Shown here piece by piece: positions 10,759 to 18,978 of a stretch of 64,000 bases of DNA. The DNA comes from Elusimicrobiota bacterium (GTDB lineage Bacteria; Elusimicrobiota; Elusimicrobia; UBA1565; UBA9628): contig JAPLKL010000078.1 in assembly GCA_026388095.1 (NCBI GenBank), positions 1 to 64,000 of the forward strand. Reading direction: 5' to 3'. The notes beneath the pieces are model-generated. The model was not told the origin of the DNA, ran no database searches, and saw only the letters and a program-made list of their open reading frames with translations. The position numbers and the translations under genes are program-made. Position 1 is the first letter of the stretch. Every line of letters begins with the position of its first letter.

Positions 10759-12996
10759 TCAGGGCACCAAGGAGTCGTCTGAGTCGGTCTTGGGCCGGCT
10801 CGCGGCCTGCCCTCGCCCCGGGGTCAGGGCGATCCAGTCCGCCACGATGCGCGCCGCCTCGTCGAGATAGACGTCCGGGGCCGAGGGGTCCTTGTTCTCT
10901 TCTTCCTCGCTGTTGAGGCTCCCCGTCTTGGCCTGGGTCGAGGCCTGCACCGCGGCCGCCGCGGGCGCGGGCTTGCTGTCCAGCGTGGCCAAGGAGATCT
11001 CGACCGCCGGGAACTTCGGCGTCTTGCGCGCCGCGCGCTCGGTCTTGCGCTTCTTGACGCGCTCCTCGTCCGCGCTCTTCTCGGCCCGGCGCTTGCCCTC
11101 GTTGAGCGAGAGCGCTTTATCCTTCTGCTGCTTCTGATAGCGCTCGATGTCCTCGCGGATGTAGCCGAACTCCGGCGAGGCCGCCATGCGCTGCTGCGAG
11201 CCCTTCTCGAGCTGGGCCAGGACCGGGGTCACCGTGTCGAGCCTCTGGTGCGGGACCGGCTCCACCTCGTCGTAAGGCATGGCGTTCTTGAGCGAGGTCT
11301 CGGTCACGTCCATGAAATCCGCCACGGCCGGCATGCGGATGTCGGGAACGACTCCCCGGTTCTGGGTCGAGCCGCCGGAGATGCGGTAGAACTTCTGGAT
11401 GGTGAGCTTCAGGGAGCCCGGCTTGTAGGCGTGCAGGGCCGTGGGCATGTACTGGTCGAGGTCCACGACCGACTGCACCGTGCCCTTGCCGAAGGTGCTC
11501 TTGTGCCCCGCGATCACGGCGCGGCCGTAGTCCTGCAGGGCCGCGGCCAGGATCTCCGAGGCCGAGGCCGAGGCGTGCGAGGTCAGCACCAGCATGGGCC
11601 CCGAGTAGGAGACGTCGCTCTCCAGGACCGGGGTGCGCAGGACCCTGATGAAGCCGCGGGTGTCCTTGACCTGGACCACGGCGCCGCCGTTGATGAACAC
11701 CTTGGTGAGCGCCACGGCCTCGGAGAGCGAGCCCCCGCCGTTGTGGCGCAGGTCCAGGATCAGGCCGTCGATGCCCTCGGACTCCAGCTTGGCCAGGAGC
11801 TTCTGCACGTCGCGCGTCGTGCTCTTGGCGTCGCCGGCGCCCTTGAGGTCGGCGTAGAAGGAGGGCAGGTCGATCTCCCCGATGCGGGCGCTCTTGCCGT
11901 CCGGCTCCGGGACCGTGAGGATCTTGGCCCGGGCCTCCTGGTCGACCAGCTTGATCTCGTCGCGCACCAAGGTGATGACCACGCGCTTGGAGGCATCCGC
12001 GGATTCGGCCGGGATGACCTTGAGGCGCACCGTGGTCCCCTTGTCGCCGCGGATGAGCTGGACCAGCCGGTCGAGCTTCATGCTCACCGCATCCAGGAAC
12101 GGCCCGTCGCCCTGGGCCACGGCCTCGATCTTGTCATTGGGCTTGAGCCGCCCGTCCTTGGCGGCCGGACCGCCCGGCACCAGCGACACGATCTTGGCGT
12201 AGCCGTCCTCGGATCGCAGCACGGCGCCGATGCCGACCAAGGAGAGCTTCATGCTGATGTTGAAGTTCTCGGCGCTCGGCGCCGCCATGTAGTCCGAGTG
12301 GGGGTCGTAGGAGTGGGCCAAGGCGTCGAGATAGGCCTGCAGCACGTCGTTGGCGTCGAACTCCTTGAAGCTGCGCACCATGCGGTCGTAGCGCGTGAGC
12401 ACCGTCTTGACCTGCTCCTCGGGCTTGGTGCCCCCGAGCCGCTCCTGCAGGATGTCGAACTTGGCGCGCAGGCGCCAGAGGCCCGCCGACTCCTTCTCGT
12501 CGGCTGGCCAGGGCAGCTCGTGACGGTCCACGACCAGGCTTTCGTCCTCCGTGAAGGTGAAGGTCGAGGCCGCGACCTTCTCCACCTGGGCCTTGCGCTC
12601 CTGCGCGCGCTTGAGGAAGCGCTCGAAGATCTCGTAGGCCGGGGCGAGATCGCCGTTGCGGATCAGGTCGCCCAGGCGGTCTCCGTAGCGGGCCCCGAAC
12701 TCATCGACATCGGACTTCTCGAAGAACATATGGTTGTAGTCGTAGTATTCGAGATAGTCGTGCAGCCATTGCCGGGACACGGCCTCGTCGATGGGCCGGT
12801 GGTTGTAGTGGGTCTGCTCGAAGATGCGCGCCACGAGTTGGGCCACGACCTGCGCGGCCGGGGCCGGCTCCAAGGCGGCCTGCGCCGGCCGCGAGGAATT
12901 CTGTCCGGCCGGCACCTGCGGGACTTCCGATGCCGCAGGCGCCGGCAGGGCGGGCAGCAGGGCGAGACACAGGGTCAGGACCGCGCGTGTAAGCAT
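10759..12996 (-). CDS. prc: Carboxy-terminal (tail-specific) protease Prc, S41 family
   Basis: The 745-residue periplasmic protease has a signal peptide (residues 1-22), a long helical N-terminal domain (TSP_NTD-like, DYNHMFFEKSDVDEF), a PDZ domain (about 245-325, SLVGIGAVL...VPGGPA) and the S41 catalytic core. The nucleophile is Ser in SHASASASEIL and the general base is Lys in STFGKGTVQ. The C-terminal extension with charged helices (KKRKTERAARK) matches the DUF3340-type tail of the long Prc form rather than short CtpA. It degrades mis-sorted or tagged envelope proteins and trims lipoproteins and peptidoglycan enzymes. TATAAT lies 6 nt before the ATG. Confidence 0.94.
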   Translation of the reverse strand: MLTRAVLTLCLALLPALPAPAASEVPQVPAGQNSSRPAQAALEPAPAAQVVAQLVARIFEQTHYNHRPIDEAVSRQWLHDYLEYYDYNHMFFEKSDVDEFGARYGDRLGDLIRNGDLAPAYEIFERFLKRAQERKAQVEKVAASTFTFTEDESLVVDRHELPWPADEKESAGLWRLRAKFDILQERLGGTKPEEQVKTVLTRYDRMVRSFKEFDANDVLQAYLDALAHSYDPHSDYMAAPSAENFNISMKLSLVGIGAVLRSEDGYAKIVSLVPGGPAAKDGRLKPNDKIEAVAQGDGPFLDAVSMKLDRLVQLIRGDKGTTVRLKVIPAESADASKRVVITLVRDEIKLVDQEARAKILTVPEPDGKSARIGEIDLPSFYADLKGAGDAKSTTRDVQKLLAKLESEGIDGLILDLRHNGGGSLSEAVALTKVFINGGAVVQVKDTRGFIRVLRTPVLESDVSYSGPMLVLTSHASASASEILAAALQDYGRAVIAGHKSTFGKGTVQSVVDLDQYMPTALHAYKPGSLKLTIQKFYRISGGSTQNRGVVPDIRMPAVADFMDVTETSLKNAMPYDEVEPVPHQRLDTVTPVLAQLEKGSQQRMAASPEFGYIREDIERYQKQQKDKALSLNEGKRRAEKSADEERVKKRKTERAARKTPKFPAVEISLATLDSKPAPAAAAVQASTQAKTGSLNSEEEENKDPSAPDVYLDEAARIVADWIALTPGRGQAASRPKTDSDDSLVP

Positions 12997-13002
12997 AGAC
13001 CT

Positions 13003-13008
13003 ATTATA
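13003..13008 (-). promoter_or_regulatory. -10 element of prc, 6 nt from the start codon
   Basis: TATAAT on the minus strand ends 6 nt before ATG 12996, so the predicted transcription start coincides with the start codon. No Shine-Dalgarno sequence fits in between. Leaderless transcript predicted. Confidence 0.55.
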
Positions 13009-13047
13009 GAAGGGAAAGAGACGCCGCGCCAGTGGCGCGCGGCCCGG

Positions 13048-13506
13048 CTAGTCCTTGGCGACGAGCAGGCGCATCTCCTTGAGATAGGAGACGGCCTGGG
13101 CCACGTCCTTGTAAGGGATGCGCACTCCCTTCTTGGACCATCCTTTATAGGACGAGTCCTCGACCCATTCGCGCAGGTCCACGCCGGTGGTGTCGCGGAA
13201 GATGGTGATGCGCACCACGAGCTCGACGCCCGCCTTCTTCGGGAAGCGCGCCAGCTCCCTGTCCTCCATGGTGTTGGGCTCCTTGGGGAGCTGCTGCAGG
13301 ACCGGGACGACGCCGTCGAGGAGGGTCGCGTTCAAAGTGATGCCGGACTTGGTGGGGCCGGTGTAGGAATCCCCCTGGATGAAGGTGCGCACCGAGCCGT
13401 ATTTGTAGCCCTTGTACTCGTCCACGTAGAACTTGATCTGGGTAGTCTCCGAAAGGGAGATGGTGCCCAATTCCTTTAAAGGCTTGAATTCGCGCGGTTC
13501 TGCCAT
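13048..13506 (-). CDS. Tandem PC4-like (transcriptional coactivator p15 / YdbC-type) nucleic-acid-binding protein
   Basis: The 152-residue protein appears to hold two PC4-like repeats. Repeat 1 (about 12-72) has KFYVDEYKGYKYGSVRTFIQ and SGITLNATLLDGVVPVL. Repeat 2 (about 92-150) has RITIFRDTTGVDLREWV and KGVRIPYKDVAQAVSYL. The 'RxW/RxF ... GI/V-x-hydrophobic ... helix' order is that of PC4 and YdbC, which bind single-stranded DNA as homodimers; a tandem copy would make a built-in pseudo-dimer. GGAGGGACA immediately precedes ATG 13506, and TATAAT lies 20 nt upstream, so this gene has a short leader with a proper ribosome-binding site. Assignment rests on visual motif comparison. Confidence 0.6.
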   Translation of the reverse strand: MAEPREFKPLKELGTISLSETTQIKFYVDEYKGYKYGSVRTFIQGDSYTGPTKSGITLNATLLDGVVPVLQQLPKEPNTMEDRELARFPKKAGVELVVRITIFRDTTGVDLREWVEDSSYKGWSKKGVRIPYKDVAQAVSYLKEMRLLVAKD

Positions 13507-13553
13507 TGTCCCTCCGACTATCCGCGATTATATCATAACCGGACGGCAATTTA

Positions 13554-13559
13554 TATAAT
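13554..13559 (+). promoter_or_regulatory. -10 element of the CNNM-family gene, 8 nt from the start codon
   Basis: TATAAT at 13554-13559 is separated from ATG 13568 by ACTCGCGG-type sequence with no ribosome-binding site. A second TATAAT on the opposite strand nearby serves the divergent PC4-like gene. Leaderless transcript predicted. Confidence 0.55.
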
Positions 13560-13567
13560 ACTCGCGG

Positions 13568-15079
13568 ATGTTCACATTAACATTAGTCTGTCTTCTGCTC
13601 ATCGCGGGCAACGCTTTCTTCGTGGCCATGGAGTTCTCCCTCATCCGGGTCCGCTCCTCCCGCATCGAGGTGCTGGCCCGCAAGGGCAGCCTCAGGGCCG
13701 TGCGGGTCCAGGAGATGCTCGGGCGCCTCGACGACTACATGGCCGCGTTCCAGTTGGGCATCACCGTGCTCAGCCTGGCTTTGGGCTGGATCGGCGAGCC
13801 GGCCCTGGCCCATTGGCTGGAAGGCCGCCTGGTCGGGCTGGGCGTCGTGCTGCCGGGACATCTCGTCCACGGCCTCGCCTTCGCCGTGGGGCTGAGCCTT
13901 CTGTCCACGACCCAGATCGTCCTGGGCGAGCTCGTGCCCCGGGCCGTGGGCATCCAGAAGGCCGAGGTGATCTCGCTCTGGGGCGCCTATCCCATGCGGG
14001 CCTACGCGCGGGCGATCCGGCCTTTGGTCGCGCTCATGTCCGGCCTCTCCAAGGCCGTGCTCAAGCTTTTGGGTTTCAAGCCGGCCGCGGAGACGGAGTC
14101 CACCCTTTCCGAGGAGGAGATGCGCGTCCTGCTGGGGGAGAACCAGGAGAAAGGCTCCTTCCCGTTGGAGCGGCTCCTCCTGCTGGAGAACCTCTTCGAC
14201 CTGGGCACGGCCAAGGTCTCGGACGCCATGGTCCCGGCGGAGAAGATCGCCTTCCTTTCCGTGGACAAGAGCTGGGCCGAGAACATGGAGGTCGTCCGCT
14301 TGAGGCGCTTCTCCCGCTATCCGCTCTGCGCCGGCGGCCTGGAGAACGCCGTCGGCATGGTCCATCTCAAGGACCTGGTGCTCAAGCCGCTCGCAGGGCC
14401 GGCCCCGGACCTGCGCGCGATCAGGCGCGAGCTGGCCGAGGTCCCCGAGGGGGAATCCCTGGAGAAGCTGGTCAAGACCTTCCCGGACAAGGGCATCCAT
14501 CTGGCCGTGGTCAAGAACGCCGAGGGACGCATCAGCGGCCTGATCACTCTTGAGGACATCATGGAGGAGCTGGTCGGCGAGATCCACGACGAGTTCGACC
14601 TGCCTCAGGCCTGGCGCTTGGCGGACCTGGTCGTGGGCCCGGCGGTGGCGGTGGGTCTGCAGGCCTCGGACCGCAAGGCGGCCGCCGCCTTGCTGGTCTC
14701 CCGGCTCAAGGCCGCGGTCCCGGAGCTCAACGAGGAAGAGGTCCTCAAGGCCGTCTTGGACCGGGAGGCCAAGCTCTCCAGCGCGGTCGGCCGCGGCGCG
14801 GCCGTGCCGCACGCCCGCCTGCCCGGCCTGGCCCGGCCGTTCGTCGTGGTCGGGCGCTTTTCCAAGCCGGTGCCCGGCGCGAGCCCGGACAACGTGCCGG
14901 TGCGCCTGGTCTTCCTGATCCTGACTCCGGTCTCGACCCCCATCGTCCAGCTCAAGATCCTCAGCCGCATCGCCGCGCTGCTGACCAACGAGAACCTGCG
15001 CCGCAAGCTCCTGCGCGCCAAGACCGCGGAGGCCCTGCTGGAGACCCTGCGCACCGCGGACACCCTCCTGGCTGTTTGA
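13568..15079 (+). CDS. CNNM/CorC-type membrane protein with CBS pair fused to a PTS EIIA-like domain
   Basis: Residues 1-180 are a DUF21/CNNM transmembrane domain with four hydrophobic segments (e.g. LTLVCLLLIAGNAFFVAMEFSL). Residues about 200-340 carry two CBS repeats (DLGTAKVSDAMVPAEKI; GRISGLITLEDIMEELVGEIHDEFD), as in CorC/HlyC-type Mg/Co exporters. In place of the usual CorC_HlyC domain, residues about 360-500 match a mannitol/PtsN-type EIIA fold with a candidate phosphorylatable His in AVPHARL (near residue 417). EIIA-like domains fused to ion transporters are thought to sense phosphotransfer status. Here that suggests PTS-dependent gating of cation transport. TATAAT 8 nt upstream implies a leaderless mRNA. 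Confidence 0.8.
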   Translation: MFTLTLVCLLLIAGNAFFVAMEFSLIRVRSSRIEVLARKGSLRAVRVQEMLGRLDDYMAAFQLGITVLSLALGWIGEPALAHWLEGRLVGLGVVLPGHLVHGLAFAVGLSLLSTTQIVLGELVPRAVGIQKAEVISLWGAYPMRAYARAIRPLVALMSGLSKAVLKLLGFKPAAETESTLSEEEMRVLLGENQEKGSFPLERLLLLENLFDLGTAKVSDAMVPAEKIAFLSVDKSWAENMEVVRLRRFSRYPLCAGGLENAVGMVHLKDLVLKPLAGPAPDLRAIRRELAEVPEGESLEKLVKTFPDKGIHLAVVKNAEGRISGLITLEDIMEELVGEIHDEFDLPQAWRLADLVVGPAVAVGLQASDRKAAAALLVSRLKAAVPELNEEEVLKAVLDREAKLSSAVGRGAAVPHARLPGLARPFVVVGRFSKPVPGASPDNVPVRLVFLILTPVSTPIVQLKILSRIAALLTNENLRRKLLRAKTAEALLETLRTADTLLAV

Positions 15080-15089
15080 TTTGGGGGCG

Positions 15090-15614
15090 CTACAGTCCGT
15101 CCGACTTGGCCTTGCCCAGAGTCTTGCCTTCAAAACTCCGGCCGATCCCTCCGGACAGACCCTGGCCTCCGCTGAGGACCCCCGGCTTGGCAAGCGCGGC
15201 GGGCTTGCTGCCGGAAGCGGCCTCTTTTTCCTTTCCCTCGGCTGAGGCAGCGGGCAGGGCGGTCGCCGCAGGCGCCTGCGCCGGGGTCGCCGACGCCTTC
15301 TCCCGAGCCTCCTGTTCCGCCTTGGCGGCCTCTGCCCGGGCCTTGGCCTTGGCCTCGCGCTCAGCCTCGTCCGGATCGGTCACGCCGCCTGAGATCAGGT
15401 CCATGCTGTCCGGAGCGGGCCCGGGACTCACCGGAAGGCCTTTGAGGTCGCTCTCCGGATACTCGGGCTTGGGCGCCGGCGCCCTATGCGCCTCGAACCG
15501 GGCCTCGTCGGGCCTCATCCTCTTGCCCCTGATGTAGGCGCCCAGGATCAAGGCTCCGGCTATCAGCAGGATGACGATCTTGAGAACGCGCCGGCTCAGG
15601 AAGCCGGCGTTCAT
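15090..15614 (-). CDS. Membrane-anchored hypothetical protein with Ala/Lys-rich periplasmic region
   Basis: The 174-residue protein has a basic N-terminus (SRRVLK) and one transmembrane helix (residues about 10-28, IVILLIAGALILGAYI). A proline-rich stretch follows, then an Ala/Glu/Lys helix likely to be coiled coil (AEREAKAKARAEAAKAEQEAREK), then a Gly/Ser-rich tail. I recognise no catalytic motif. It converges with the CNNM-EIIA gene, 10 bp apart. GGTGAG precedes ATG 15614. It could be a structural or linker protein; the function is unknown. Confidence 0.65.
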   Translation of the reverse strand: MNAGFLSRRVLKIVILLIAGALILGAYIRGKRMRPDEARFEAHRAPAPKPEYPESDLKGLPVSPGPAPDSMDLISGGVTDPDEAEREAKAKARAEAAKAEQEAREKASATPAQAPAATALPAASAEGKEKEAASGSKPAALAKPGVLSGGQGLSGGIGRSFEGKTLGKAKSDGL

Positions 15615-15735
15615 GGCTCACCGCCATAGGACCGAACCATATGGTCAGTTTAACCTCAGATCGGCGTTTTGTAAAGGAAGAATTTCCCGCAGCGACAGGA
15701 AAAGCGAACGGATCGGCCGCTCGGGAACAGCGCCG

Positions 15736-15741
15736 TAGAAT
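15736..15741 (+). promoter_or_regulatory. -10 element of hemY, 9 nt from the start codon
   Basis: TAGAAT at 15736-15741 precedes ATG 15751 by 9 nt, with no ribosome-binding site between. A short or absent leader is predicted for the hemY-rlmN-msrC transcript. Confidence 0.5.
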
Positions 15742-15750
15742 TAGTATCAT

Positions 15751-17175
15751 ATGCCTCCCATGAATCAAGGGCGGCCTCGCCGAGTCGCGGTCCTGGGAGC
15801 CGGACTCACCGGACTCTCGGCCGCATACGAGCTGCGCCACCGCGGCGGCGGGCGCCAGCAGCCCCCCGAGGTGGTCGTGTTCGAGGCGGCGCCCCGCGCC
15901 GGGGGCAAGATCCTCACCGAGACGAATGACCACGTGCTCTACGAGTCCGGCCCCGACTCCTTCAGCACGGCCAAGCCGCAGGTCATGGAGCTGATCCGGG
16001 AGCTGGGCCTGGGCTCCGAGCTCCTGCACATCGATCCTAGGCACCGCCGGCTCCTCATCCTGGCCGCCGGCCGCCTGCGGCCCCTGCCCGAGGGCATGGG
16101 GCAGGTCATGCCCGCGTGCTGGTGGCCCTTCCTGTTCAGCGACCTGCTGAGCTGGAAGGCCAAGCTGCGCCTGCTGGCTGAGCCCCTCATCCCGGCCGAG
16201 GACGGGGAGAGCGACGAGTCCTTGTCCGCCTTCTTCGGCCGGCGCCTGGGCCCGGAAGCGGTGGACCGGCTCGTCGACCCGATCCTGGCCGGCGCCTGCC
16301 AGGGCGACCCCGCGCGCCTGAGCCTGCGCAGCACCTTCCCGCAGTTCGCGGACGTGGAGCGGCGCGGGGGATTGCTCCGCCATTGCTGGGGGGGGCGCAG
16401 CCGGCGCTCTGCCGTCGAGACGCACGCCGCTCTGCCCGTGACCCTGCGCGGCGGCCTCGCGCTCCTGCCCGAGGCCTTGGCGCGGCGCCTGCCCTCCGGC
16501 AGCCTGCGCCTGGGCGCGGCCGTGGCCAGGCTGTCGCGCCGCAACGGAGGCTGGGAGGTGCGCACCGCCGCGGGCCCCGAGGCCTTCGACGCCGTGATCG
16601 CGGCCCTGCCCGCGCCGGCGCTGGCTCCGGTGCTTGACGCCCTCGACCCGGAGTTGGCCGGAGTCCTGCGCGAGATCCCTTACGGGGCAGCAGCGGTCGT
16701 GACCTTGGCGTATGACCGCAAGGGCTTCTCCTACCCGCTCGGAGCGGCCGGCTTGATCGTGCCCAGGTCCGAGGGCCGGCGCTTGGCCTCCGCCGCCTTC
16801 ACCTCCAGCAAGTTCCCCGGCCGCGCGCCTGAAGACCTCATCCTTCTGCGGGGCTTGCTGGGAGGGGCGGAAGCGATCGGCGAGGACGCCTCGCGCACGG
16901 CGCGCGCCGAGCTGCGCGATATCCTGGGACTGGGAGACGCCCATCCGCGCTGGACGCGGGTGGCGCGCTGGCCGGCCGCGCATCCCCAGTACACCATCGG
17001 CCACGCCTTGCGCGTGCGGCGCCTGGAGTCCTGCCTGCAGTCCTTCCCCGGGCTGATCCTGGCCGGGGAATCCTACCGCGGCGCGGGCCTGCCGGACTGC
17101 GTGCGTTCCGGCCGGCTCGCCGCGGCCAAGGTCCTCACGCCCGCCGGCGGCCGCGCCGTCGCGGGGGTCGCTTAG
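15751..17175 (+). CDS. hemY: Protoporphyrinogen / coproporphyrinogen oxidase (HemY-type, oxygen-dependent flavoprotein)
   Basis: The 474-residue FAD enzyme has the dinucleotide-binding motif AVLGAGLTGLSAAYEL near the N-terminus, the family motif AGGKILTE, ESGPDSF, and the C-terminal FAD contact LAGESYRGAGLPDCVRSG. Length and motifs fit HemY/HemG of the Gram-positive and eukaryotic type. It performs the six-electron oxidation of (copro)porphyrinogen in heme synthesis, which fits a cell that makes a c-type octaheme protein. No other heme gene is in the window. An in-frame ATG at 15760 is an alternative start. Its stop overlaps the GTG start of rlmN. Confidence 0.9.
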   Translation: MPPMNQGRPRRVAVLGAGLTGLSAAYELRHRGGGRQQPPEVVVFEAAPRAGGKILTETNDHVLYESGPDSFSTAKPQVMELIRELGLGSELLHIDPRHRRLLILAAGRLRPLPEGMGQVMPACWWPFLFSDLLSWKAKLRLLAEPLIPAEDGESDESLSAFFGRRLGPEAVDRLVDPILAGACQGDPARLSLRSTFPQFADVERRGGLLRHCWGGRSRRSAVETHAALPVTLRGGLALLPEALARRLPSGSLRLGAAVARLSRRNGGWEVRTAAGPEAFDAVIAALPAPALAPVLDALDPELAGVLREIPYGAAAVVTLAYDRKGFSYPLGAAGLIVPRSEGRRLASAAFTSSKFPGRAPEDLILLRGLLGGAEAIGEDASRTARAELRDILGLGDAHPRWTRVARWPAAHPQYTIGHALRVRRLESCLQSFPGLILAGESYRGAGLPDCVRSGRLAAAKVLTPAGGRAVAGVA

Positions 17176-18233
17176 TGGACCTCCGGCGCGCGGCCAAGGC
17201 GGTCAAGGAGCTGGGCCTGCCGCCCTATCGATTGGAACAAGCGCGCCGGGCGGTCTTCGGCCATGCCGTCTCCTCCTATGAGGATATCTCGGTCCTGCCC
17301 CTGGCGCTGCGCGCCGAACTGTCCAAGACCGCTCCCATCCTGTGCCTGGCGCCTCGCGAGCTGCTCGTTTCTCCGGACGGCCGCGCGCGCAAGGCGGCGC
17401 TGGCGCTGCTGGACGCGAAGGTCGTGGAGACGGTGCTGCTGCGCCCGAGCCCGCGGCGCTGGACGGCCTGCGTGTCCACGCAGGTCGGCTGCGCCTTCGG
17501 CTGCGCCTTTTGCGCCACGGGGCGGATGGGCTTCGTGCGCGACCTGACCGCGGAGGAGATCACGGACCAGGTGCTGTTCTGGCGCCAGCACATGCGGCGC
17601 GAAGGCCTGGAGGGGGGGCTGGACAACGTGGTCTACATGGGCATGGGCGAGCCCCTGGCCAACTACGAGGCCGTGGCCGAGAGCCTCAGGAACCTCATCG
17701 ACCGCAGGCAGCACGGCATCGGCGCCCGGCATGTCTCGGTCTCGACCGTGGGCATCCCCCAGGGCATCGAGCGCTTCGCCGCGGATTTCCCGCAGATCAA
17801 CCTGGCCGTGTCCCTGCACGCGGCCGAAGACGAGCTGCGCAGCCGGCTCGTTCCGGCCAACAAGGCCTTCCCGCTGGCGGACTTGGCCCGCGCCTTGGGG
17901 AAATATCTCGGTTCCAGCAGCCGCAAGGTCCTGCTCGAGTACGCGCTGTTCTCCGGGGTCAACGACCGTCCGGCCGACGCTGACGCCCTGGTCGCTTTCG
18001 TGCGCCGCCTGGGCCGGCCCGAGCTCTTCCACGTCAACCTCATCCTTTATAACCCGACCAACCCGACCACGGCTTCGCTGCGGCCCACGTCCGAGCCCGA
18101 GGCCCGGCGGTTCCAGGACCGGCTGCTGGCCGCCGGCCTGAAGGCCACGCTGCGGCAGAGCCTGGGCGCCGACATCCAGGGGGCCTGCGGCCAACTCGTA
18201 TCCGAGAGGAGTCCCGATGGAAGACAACCCTGA
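17175..18233 (+). CDS. rlmN: Dual-specificity 23S rRNA (A2503) / tRNA (A37) C2-methyltransferase RlmN
   Basis: The 352-residue radical-SAM methylase shows the cluster motif CAFGCAFC (about residues 111-118) preceded by TACVSTQVG. Further motifs are YMGMGEPLANY, VSVSTVGIPQGI, VSLHAA and the C-terminal GADIQGACGQL, whose Cys is the methyl-carrying residue. All family hallmarks are present. The start is GTG 17175, one base into the hemY TAG stop; its C-terminus overlaps the next gene by 17 bp, so the three genes are co-transcribed and probably translationally coupled. Confidence 0.96.
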   Translation: MDLRRAAKAVKELGLPPYRLEQARRAVFGHAVSSYEDISVLPLALRAELSKTAPILCLAPRELLVSPDGRARKAALALLDAKVVETVLLRPSPRRWTACVSTQVGCAFGCAFCATGRMGFVRDLTAEEITDQVLFWRQHMRREGLEGGLDNVVYMGMGEPLANYEAVAESLRNLIDRRQHGIGARHVSVSTVGIPQGIERFAADFPQINLAVSLHAAEDELRSRLVPANKAFPLADLARALGKYLGSSSRKVLLEYALFSGVNDRPADADALVAFVRRLGRPELFHVNLILYNPTNPTTASLRPTSEPEARRFQDRLLAAGLKATLRQSLGADIQGACGQLVSERSPDGRQP

Positions 18234-18756
18234 CCGGACCACGGAAGAGGAGCGCCTCAAGGGGCGCCCGTCCCGCGCGCGCTACGACAAAGTGCATCTG
18301 GCCCTGGAGCGCAAGTGGCGGCGCCGGGAGCTCAAGGCCGACCGGATGATGCGCGAGGTGGTGGACGTCCTTTGGGACGCGTTCGCCGGCAGCCCCTACT
18401 CCTGGTGCGGCTTCTACCTGCTCGCCGCGGACGGCCAGAGCCTGGTCCTGGGGCCGCACCGCGACAAGCCGGCCTGCTCGCCCTTGCCCATGCACGGGGT
18501 CTGCGGCCGGGTGGCGGCCAGCGGCCGGGCGCTGGTGGTGCCGGACGTGAAGGCGCTGGGCGAGGCGCACGTCGAATGCGACCCGCGCAACCTTTCGGAG
18601 ATCGCCCTGCCGGTCTTCGACAAGGCCGGCAAGGTCTGGGCGGTCTTCGACGTGGACAGCGCCGCGCCCGCGGCCTTCGACGAGATGGACCAGCGGTGGC
18701 TGGAGAAGATCCTCAAGAGGTTCGAAGAGACATCTGCTCCTGAGTCTGGCCGTTGA
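18217..18756 (+). CDS. msrC: GAF-domain free methionine-(R)-sulfoxide reductase (fRMsr)
   Basis: The 179-residue GAF protein keeps the three cysteines of fRMsr: KPACSPLPMHGVCGRVAA (two Cys ten residues apart) and HVECDPRNLSEIALPVF. WCGFYLL and DVDSAAPAAFDEMD are also family features. The enzyme reduces free Met-R-O, using one Cys as nucleophile and the others for resolution through thioredoxin. An extra charged N-terminal segment of about 35 residues (TTEEERLKGRPSRARYDK) is longer than usual. GAGAGGAGTCCC upstream serves as ribosome-binding site inside the rlmN coding end. Overlap with rlmN, whose radical chemistry is oxidant-sensitive, suggests a shared oxidative-stress context (inference). 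Confidence 0.82.
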   Translation: MEDNPDRTTEEERLKGRPSRARYDKVHLALERKWRRRELKADRMMREVVDVLWDAFAGSPYSWCGFYLLAADGQSLVLGPHRDKPACSPLPMHGVCGRVAASGRALVVPDVKALGEAHVECDPRNLSEIALPVFDKAGKVWAVFDVDSAAPAAFDEMDQRWLEKILKRFEETSAPESGR

Positions 18757-18759
18757 ACG

Positions 18760-18784
18760 AGCGCCCGGCCTTCGGCCGGGCGCT
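18760..18784 (+). terminator. Hairpin after msrC
   Basis: AGCGCCCGGCC and GGCCGGGCGCT form an 11-bp perfect stem with a TTC loop, starting 4 bp after the msrC stop. No long T-run follows (GGGTAGAAAATC). This is the probable end of the hemY-rlmN-msrC transcript. Confidence 0.6.
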
Positions 18785-18798
18785 GGGTAGAAAATCAA

Positions 18799-18978
18799 GC
18801 CGCCCAGACAAGCAAGCTCGTCTGGGCGGCGCTCGTGGCAGGAGAGTTGCGGCTGTTGTCGTCCTGTTGTCGTTCTCGATGCGCCTAGCTGTTGCGGCTG
18901 CAATGACAGTCTAGCTGAGCCGTGTGACGGAATTGTTTCAGGCTGCGCATGAGTTATGGGATATAATCTACTCTCCCC
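18799..18978 (+). other. Gene-free interval with a second hairpin and short direct repeats
   Basis: GCCGCCCAGAC (18799-18809) pairs with GTCTGGGCGGC (18820-18830), a second strong hairpin. Beyond it lie two copies of GTTGCGGCTG (18846 and 18891) and two of TGTTGTCGT (18854 and 18865). No open frame, tRNA or known RNA motif was recognised. The end holds the pit promoter. Confidence 0.4.
18962..18967 (+). promoter_or_regulatory. -10 element of the phosphate transporter gene
   Basis: A consensus TATAAT ends 11 nt before ATG 18979, leaving a leader of about 4-5 nt and no ribosome-binding site. No good -35 is seen. A lone ATGACAG upstream resembles half of a Pho box but has no correctly spaced partner. 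Confidence 0.5.

Noticed and set aside
18903-18930. Pho box upstream of pit
   Set aside because: Only one ATGACAG half-site is present; no second copy at 11-bp spacing.
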